Below are positions 58,059-64,000 of a DNA stretch of 64,000 bases, piece after piece. Made by a program: the position numbers and the translations under genes. Within the stretch, counting starts at the first letter, position 1. Each line of letters begins with the position of its first letter. The notes under the pieces are model-generated. The model ran no database searches, was not told where the DNA came from, and saw nothing but the letters and a program-made list of their open reading frames with translations. Source of the stretch: Acephala macrosclerotiorum (Eukaryota; Ascomycota; Leotiomycetes; Helotiales; Mollisiaceae); contig MU119358.1 of the NCBI GenBank assembly GCA_014904845.1, positions 62,001 to 126,000 of the forward strand, written 5' to 3'.

Positions 58059-60625
58059 ATGGCAGACAATGATGGCAATGCGTCACTTAAGCGAATACCA
58101 CTCAATGAACCTGCCGACCTTTCAGCACCTCTGCGAGGTTGTGTCATTTGTTGTACTTCTGTTCCAGATGAAAAGCGCGTAAGTGTCTGGCTGCAGGCTC
58201 CCATCAAGGTCAACTAGCGCTCTTACTGACATTTCCTCCCAACTTTAGACACAAATTGCGAAATATGCAGAGCAGATGGGTGCGGTCCATCGGTATGACT
58301 TGACTCTCGATGTGACACATCTCATTGTTGCCGATTACAATACTCCGAAATACCGATACGTCGCTCGAGAAAGACCGGATGTACAGCCTATGACACTAGA
58401 ATGGATTGATGCCGTCCGAGAACTGTGGATCAATGATCAGGAAATCGACTTCACCTTACTCGAGACCGAGCATCGACTACCCACCTTCCATACCCTCAAA
58501 TTCAGCATGACAGGCTGCGATGATCGTAAGCTATCGAGTGTCGTCACAATGGCCTTCTGCTGACATAGAGCTTATAGCTTCGGAAAGGGCAGAAATCGCC
58601 GACCAGGTCAAGGCAAATGGAGCTATATACGAAGGAGACCTCACAAAACAAATTACACATTTGATCTCATTCCGGACAGAGGGTGCAAAATACCGAGCTG
58701 CCAGGAGTTGGGGTCTACGGATCGTGTCTGTCGAGTGGCTTCGCGATAGTATTGAAAGAGGGATGATATTAGACGAAAAGCTCTACGACCTAGCTTTACC
58801 AATAGACGAAAGAGGAAAGGGTGCCTGGGATAAGACGAAACCAAAGAGAACCTCGCTTGGCAAGCGTTCACGAGAAGGGAGCACAGCGGAAGAGGGAGGA
58901 AAAAGAAAGCTACGAAGAACAGCCAGTACCAAACTTACCAGCCAAAGTGAAGGGCTGTGGGGAGATATTGTCGGCGGTGGGAGTATGGTGGCACAAGTGT
59001 CTAGAAGTGGTGCTTGGGACAATGCCGAAGATGCTGCTTCACCACAAAATCAGGAACCTAAGGCGAAGGCACCCATCGCACCAGCGAACCCCTCATCGAT
59101 GAAGTCTACAATTGAGAATCTACCTGTTCGAGGGATGTTCAGCGGCTGTCGGTTCTACGTTCATGGCTTCAATGCCAAGCAGGACCAACTTCTTCGGAAC
59201 CACTTGACTACGAACGGCAGTGAGGTAGCAGATTCCATTCAGGATTTAGTGAGCACGGAGTCGGGAAGCGACGTTAAGCGTCTATTCCGGATCGTGCCTC
59301 CCGACTTGAAGGTCATCGAGTACCCACCGCTGCCAGAGTCCCAACTGGATATCGAAACAATTACATTCTGGTGGGTGGAGCGTTGTCTTCACAGCAAGAA
59401 GTTCGTGGAACCCAATGAATGTATCCTTGGCCGCCCATTCCCAATGTTCCCAATACAAGGCTTCAAAGGCATGATAGTCTCCTCGTCGGCCTTCACGGGT
59501 ATCGACCTCCTTCATCTCAAGAAAGCCGTCGACTTGATCGGTGCGACCTATAGCGAGGATATGACTCCTCAATCTACCGTGCTGGTCACGAAGTCTCTTA
59601 CTGCGTTAAGGCTAGACAAATCTGAATGTGCCAGAGAGTGGAATATTCCTATTGTGGCCACGGATTGGCTTTGGGAATGCATCGAATCTGGACAAAGACT
59701 ACCTTGGGCCAAGTACAAGCGGAGGTTAGCAAAGAAGCGAACAGACTCTTTGCCGAACTCAAAGGAGCAACCTTCTTCGAAAGAGCCATCACGGCCAGAG
59801 CGATCAAAAAGCGATATCGTGAAACCTGTTGCCACTTCAAGCGGCCATTCATCTAGTGTGACACGACCAGCTCCAAGTTCCGGACTCGATGATGCGTTCG
59901 CAAAAGATGAGCCTGCAGCTACAAGCACAACACGACCTCCACAAACCTCTGGATTCGATGATACTGCATTCGCAGACGACGAGCCCAACTTCAAGGAGGA
60001 GCAAGTCACCCAAGCTCTTTCATTCGCCGGCACCTCTTCCTCAACCCAAGATCTTCCAGCTAAGGCTGCTCCTCTCTCAGAACGAAACATCAACTCTCCA
60101 ACCAGAACCGTAACAAAAGCCCCAGCGCCCACCGAACCACCAGTAATCCGCCCCCAAGAAGACATCGGTAACGCAATCTCCAACCTCCTCGCAAAAACAA
60201 AAACATCCGCCCAACCTGACTCGTCCGAGAACCGCAGACGAGGCGGAAACCGCATCCTCGGCCGTGCAACCAGCAATGTGTCCACAGCCTCCCGTGCAAG
60301 CTCCGTCGATTCAACAATGAGCCATGGTCATCCTGTCCAATATCCCTCTGGCAACGAGAAGACGAATGAACAGATAGAGTTGTTGGTCAATGGGGATAAG
60401 AACGAAGTTGAGAATCTGGAAAGTCAGTTGCCAAGTACGCAGTTACAGTATGATGATCCGGGGAGTACGACTGCAAGAGAAATTGTGATGGCGCGGAGTA
60501 AAGGCGAAAAGATTGACCCAAAGAAGATTGGTCTGAAGGACAGGGCTGTGACAGTGGGAGATTTCGCTCCGATGGGGAGGACTACGAGGAGGGCTGGCAG
60601 GGATAGAGGTGGTCCTTTGAGATAG
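58059..60625 (+). CDS. BRCT-domain checkpoint/replication protein, Rad4(Cut5)/Dpb11/TopBP1-like
   Basis: Exons 58059-58178, 58249-58525 and 58569-60625, giving about 817 residues. Four BRCT repeats are visible. Repeat 1 (about 22-110) has GCVICCTSVPDEKR, DVTHLIVADYNTPKYR and LEWIDAVREL. Repeat 2 (about 122-205) has TGCDDQ, ANGAIYEGDLTKQITHLIS and VSVEWLRDSIERG. Repeat 3 (about 318-405) has MFSGCRFYVHGFNAKQ. Repeat 4 (about 427-515) has FKGMIVSSSAFTGIDLLHLK and PIVATDWLWECIESGQ. A basic Lys/Arg linker (KRSREGSTAEEGGKRKLRR) separates pairs 1-2 and 3-4, as in S. pombe Rad4. The Ser/Pro-rich C-terminal tail contains two similar acidic repeats (LDDAFAKDEPA and FDDTAFADDEPN) that resemble an ATR-activation-type acidic region (inference). 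It is a nuclear scaffold for replication initiation and the ATR checkpoint. Confidence 0.92.
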
Positions 60626-61406
60626 ATTTGGAAGTATGGAGGCATAGCGTGGCGTTTGTTGGGTACTTAAGATGGGTGTGATAGTAATGGATTGGACATT
60701 GTGACAACGTAACCCAGTGGAACTCGCTCATTGTAGTCCATCTCTGTTTCTGGTCTGAATACTGAGTCACGAGATTGAAAACTCCTACCAGCAAGCGCTG
60801 GCCTCGCGACGCACACCTCAAGTGAGGATAATCCAGTGTCTGTGAGAGAGAGTTTGATTACTGGGAGTTCCAAGCCCAAAGCATCCTAGCCCCAAGCAAT
60901 GAGCTTTGAGTATAAAGCACTTTGTTTTATATCACGATGAGCTCCTTCACTTTGTCGCAGTAGCAATTGTGTTCGCCGTCAAGAAGCAAATGAGCTCGAG
61001 GTATTGTTAATATATTTGCTTCACGGATCAGAGCATCGCACCTTTGTCGTGACAGTCATGCCTTTATTGCTCGATCGCTAAAAGTATACCCGCAAGCTAC
61101 TGCAAGGCACAGCAAAATGTTTCATCCCTCACGATCCTATTTCCTCATTTGGCGACCCAGGCTCGGCAAGTTAAAATCATCCTATTAGAAGTCTTCGTTA
61201 AACTCGTATTAAAGTTTTGGGGTCTCGGGGATCGGCCGAATGACGGATGTTAATCCTCGAATACTCGTCTCCTTAATCTCATATTCCTTTCTTAACTTTA
61301 CTTCGTATGTTTATAAACTACATCTCCCTCTTCTAAAGTAACTTACCATCACGCAATTTTCTTATCCAAGTTCAAAAACACTCGTTTAAATTTGCAACTA
61401 AGCAAA
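60626..61406. promoter_or_regulatory. Intergenic region upstream of the WSC protein gene
   Basis: No gene recognised. 61300-61390 is C/T- and A-rich just before the ATG, consistent with a fungal promoter and short leader. Confidence 0.35.
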
Positions 61407-62157
61407 ATGTACACTACATCTCGACTCTCGTTCGCCTCTCTGGCAATGCTCGCAAGCACCGTCGTTCTTTCCTCCGCAACATTAATGTCCTCGCGAGCCA
61501 CAACCGTCAATGACTTCACATACACCTCATGCCAATCCGCATCCGACTTTCAAGACGCCAGCCTAGGATTCGTTTCTGTTGCCAATTCAACCTTCATGTC
61601 CGTAGGCTACTGCACTACACAATGCGCTGGAAATTCAGACTACGCATTTGCTGCTCTCTATAACACGTACGTTTGTCCATATCCATATCCATATACACCT
61701 CTACAAAAATAAGATCAATATTCTGATATTTCAATTTCGCAGCGAATGTTTCTGCGGCCAACACTTCACCGCCATCTCCACAGGACAGGACGCTGATTGC
61801 GATACCCCCTGCCCAGGCTACCCAGACGATACCTGTGGTGGAACTCAAGACGCTGCGAAGGGAGTTGAATGGTACTCTCTCTACTCAAACTCAGGCTCGT
61901 CATCGTCATCAGACACAACGAGCTCCGTCTCCGCAACAAATATTCCCGGCACGACAGTTACTTCCTCGACGCCGGTTATGGGGACGAGTATATCATCTGT
62001 TAGCAATGTGACGGTGACAACGACTACGAGTACGTCTTCCAGTTCGGCGACGAGCAAGGCGTCTCAGGTCCCGGTTTCGGGTGCTGGTGCTGGTGTTGTG
62101 GGGGCTGAGAGGGTTGGGTTGCTAGTTTCGTTGGTTGGGTTACTGGCTTTCTTGTGA
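61407..62157 (+). CDS. WSC-domain cell-surface protein with predicted GPI anchor
   Basis: Exons 61407-61666 and 61743-62157 with a 76-bp phase-2 intron, giving 224 residues. Residues 1-26 are a signal peptide. One WSC domain (about 38-128) keeps the cysteine pattern: FTYTSCQSASDFQD, MSVGYCTTQCAGNSDYAFA, NTECFCGQ, DADCDTPCPGYPDDTCGG. A Ser/Thr-rich stalk (about 135-195, heavily O-glycosylated in known relatives) follows. The C-terminal GAGAGVVGAERVGLLVSLVG segment plus hydrophobic end is a GPI attachment signal. WSC domains bind wall glucan or act as mechanosensors, but true sensors have a transmembrane helix with a cytosolic tail. This shorter, tail-less form is more likely a wall or adhesin-type protein. 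Confidence 0.9.
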
Positions 62158-63891
62158 GATTCAGCAATGGCTTGTATATTAGAAATGTTGGGGTGTACGA
62201 AGGTGTGAAAAGGTGACCCGTCTTGCTCTAATGCAAAGCTACGCACTGCAACCTGCTCAACATCGTCGTCTTCCATCTGCCATGGCCAGTCGACATAGTC
62301 ACCGAGCCGATCTCTCTCATCGCTAGGTGGGTACTGTAGACGCATGCGGACTTAGTAGGCTACATGGATAGCATTGTCAAGAAGCTGTTCGCGCACATTT
62401 CCCTTTGAGTGCTACTGACTCTGGATCTCGGTTTCTTGACGCATCATCACGTGTCGATTCAAATACGGACATTTGTTCACAGCTCTTTTGACGAGGTCTT
62501 AGTCCGGACTTTGGTCGCAGGGGCTTGAGCCTAGTTAAAAGTCGGCCCACACTCCCTCCCATCTCTCTCATTCAAACCCCTTTTTCATCAACCAAAACCC
62601 CATTTCTTAACCACTTTCTTTCATTCGGACTTCAATCAGTTTGCAATCAATAATGCGTTTCCTTCCATTACAAATTCGTGTATCTTGGAAATTGAGAGAG
62701 GAGAGAGGACAACTTCTCTCACAGATTTTCCCAACCCCTCAGTTGGAGGCCGAACGTTCCTTAACGTTCCTTAACTCGGGAGCTTGTTATTGGTTCGCTT
62801 GGATTTGGAGGTGTCTGATTTCTTGAGAGGAGGAAGGGGGAGAGGACGGGTTACTGGGATTCTGATTCGTTGATCTTGTTTTTCTCTTCTTAGTGCTTTA
62901 GCTTTCGTTGCCTCGACCATTCGTGAGGTTGGCTTTTGTTGTTGTATTGCTGTATTTCCTTAGTAGTTCTGGTGGTGGTGGGAGAGGAAAGGAGAGACGA
63001 AGACGTCATTGGGAGATAAGTTCAGGCATTGGAAAGAGGTCTAGCGAGTTGTGGTCGAACTTCAGGGCATAGCTCACTGAAGATTCAGTCATTTAGTCAC
63101 TGAGACACAGCACTTTTCCCCAAATTTTATAACCTCGTAAGTCCCCCTTCGCTATAATATAAGCCATCAAATACACAAAGAGACGATTCGAAGCTGTCAA
63201 GTTGACAAAAATGAACCAGTCTTGATCTCAATCCAACCCATTTTCGATTTCATCAAGCTGGCGAAGATTTCTGAAGGAAGCTGTGTTTTGCATTATTGAT
63301 ACAGATAATGAAGAACTTCCTTGTTCTCAATGTTCAGCCTGCTTTGAGTCCGCCCTTAGATTCATCAAAATAATAAACGATTTACAAGGGAAGCTGCACT
63401 GTTGCATATTCAAACCAATTTATATTCCTGGTAGCCTAGTAGAAAAATGAGGCTGTGCCGACCAGTATCCGGGCGTTTATATCACGGCCCCCATGTTGCA
63501 GCAACTGTTATTGCTCTCTTGGGATGGCATACGGAGATTGCGGCATAAAGTGATGCGACTACAGGGCCTCGTGCCCTGAAATGGTGTTCTCAGGGCAACG
63601 ATGTCGCCATAGAGCGCTGAAAAGAGTGCTGTAAGCGAATAAATTCCCTGTAAATCTAGGGTATTAACGCTTATCAGCCGAAAAGTTCTAAAGCAACCGT
63701 ATGGGGGGTAGTGTTTAAGATAAGGTGTAAATAGCGAGCGCTGATAGGCTCCCTAGGCCTGACAGACATTAGAACTACCTAAGATCTCCAAAGAGGCTTT
63801 CAGGGTTGACAGCCTGGAAATATAGCGTTCTTGAAGCTTCTTGGCGGTGAGATAGCGTGTCTTTAGCGTACTGAGTACCTAGAATACTCTA
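62158..63891. other. Intergenic region, no gene recognised
   Basis: About 1.7 kb with no supported gene. The 58-codon frame starting at 62653 has no conserved motif. 63500-63890 has repeat-like texture (CCCTGTAAATCTAGGG, several TATCAG motifs) and may be part of another decayed element, but I cannot assign it. Confidence 0.35.
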
Positions 63892-64000
63892 TCCCTTCGT
63901 CCGGTAAAACATATCTCAACGCTAAACAAAAGAGATTCGCTTAACTAGCGCTCATTATTTTATGTACTTTTACATACAAATTTATGCGTCAAAGTACTTC
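63892..64000 (+). repeat. Second copy of the piggyBac-like terminal repeat, truncated by the window edge
   Basis: Starts TCCCTTCGTCC directly after CTCTA and follows the left terminal repeat at 15215 base for base, with mainly G-to-A/C-to-T differences. It includes ATTCGCTTAACTAGCGCTCA and TACATACAAATTTATGCG. Preceded by TA as at the other copy, so another element probably continues to the right. Confidence 0.9.

Noticed and set aside
59569..60285. 238-codon minus-strand frame
   Set aside because: Antisense of the Rad4/TopBP1-like gene.
62653..62826. 58-codon frame after the WSC gene
   Set aside because: No domain, no secretion signal and no downstream exon. Likely chance.
1..64000. CRISPR arrays, integrases, operons
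   Set aside because: Fungal genomic DNA with introns. No direct-repeat/spacer arrays or bacterial genes seen.

Overview
The window is nuclear DNA of a filamentous ascomycete (Pezizomycotina). The evidence is the many short GT-AG introns (about 45-160 bp), fungal-only families (three Zn(II)2Cys6 regulators, a WSC-domain wall protein, a Tul1/DscA-type E3, a CreD/Rod1-type arrestin, a DUF7702-like membrane protein) and AT-enriched, transition-rich transposon remnants of the kind left by repeat-induced point mutation. Leotiomycetes is my best guess for the class, but that is an inference. I see no bacterial, organellar or viral genes. Coding coordinates are hand-built exon models based on GT/AG sites, reading phase and family motifs.

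Region by region. 0.8-8 kb: a secreted S28 serine carboxypeptidase, a secreted metallo-beta-lactamase-fold protein, and two broken aromatic-oxidising genes (a tyrosinase and an extracellular intradiol dioxygenase). 8-13 kb: an ERp38-type protein disulfide isomerase, a small HSBP1-like coiled-coil gene that is easily missed, and a Tul1/DscA RING E3 ligase. 13.5-17.4 kb: a decayed conserved gene, then a 2.07-kb piggyBac-like transposon relic with 126-bp terminal inverted repeats. 17.7-25.9 kb: a seven-helix membrane protein, a Zn-cluster regulator and a 1093-residue unrecognised protein. 28-36.6 kb: an adenosine/N6-methyl-AMP deaminase-like gene, a heterotrimeric G-protein beta subunit and a phosducin-like protein, which is the predicted chaperone for that beta subunit. 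37.4-43.4 kb: a 1033-residue Zn-cluster regulator and a U-box cyclophilin (Cyp8/PPIL2 type). 44.7-51.3 kb: two damaged or uncertain genes, then a compact group of cupin, flavodoxin-fold reductase and Zn-cluster regulator. 52.8-62.2 kb: an arrestin-type ubiquitin-ligase adaptor with a PPxY-like motif, a four-BRCT Rad4/Dpb11/TopBP1 protein and a GPI-anchored WSC protein. The window ends inside a second copy of the transposon terminal repeat.

Functional themes are heterotrimeric G-protein signalling (G-beta plus its chaperone), ubiquitin-dependent membrane-protein control (Tul1-like E3, arrestin adaptor, U-box cyclophilin), ER folding, DNA-damage checkpoint, and partial loss of phenolic/aromatic oxidation. 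The most unusual item is the transposon: its transposase remnant is piggyBac-type, yet its outer ends are flanked by TA. A symmetrical TTAA lies 49 bp inside each terminal repeat, and the same arrangement recurs in the copy at the right edge.
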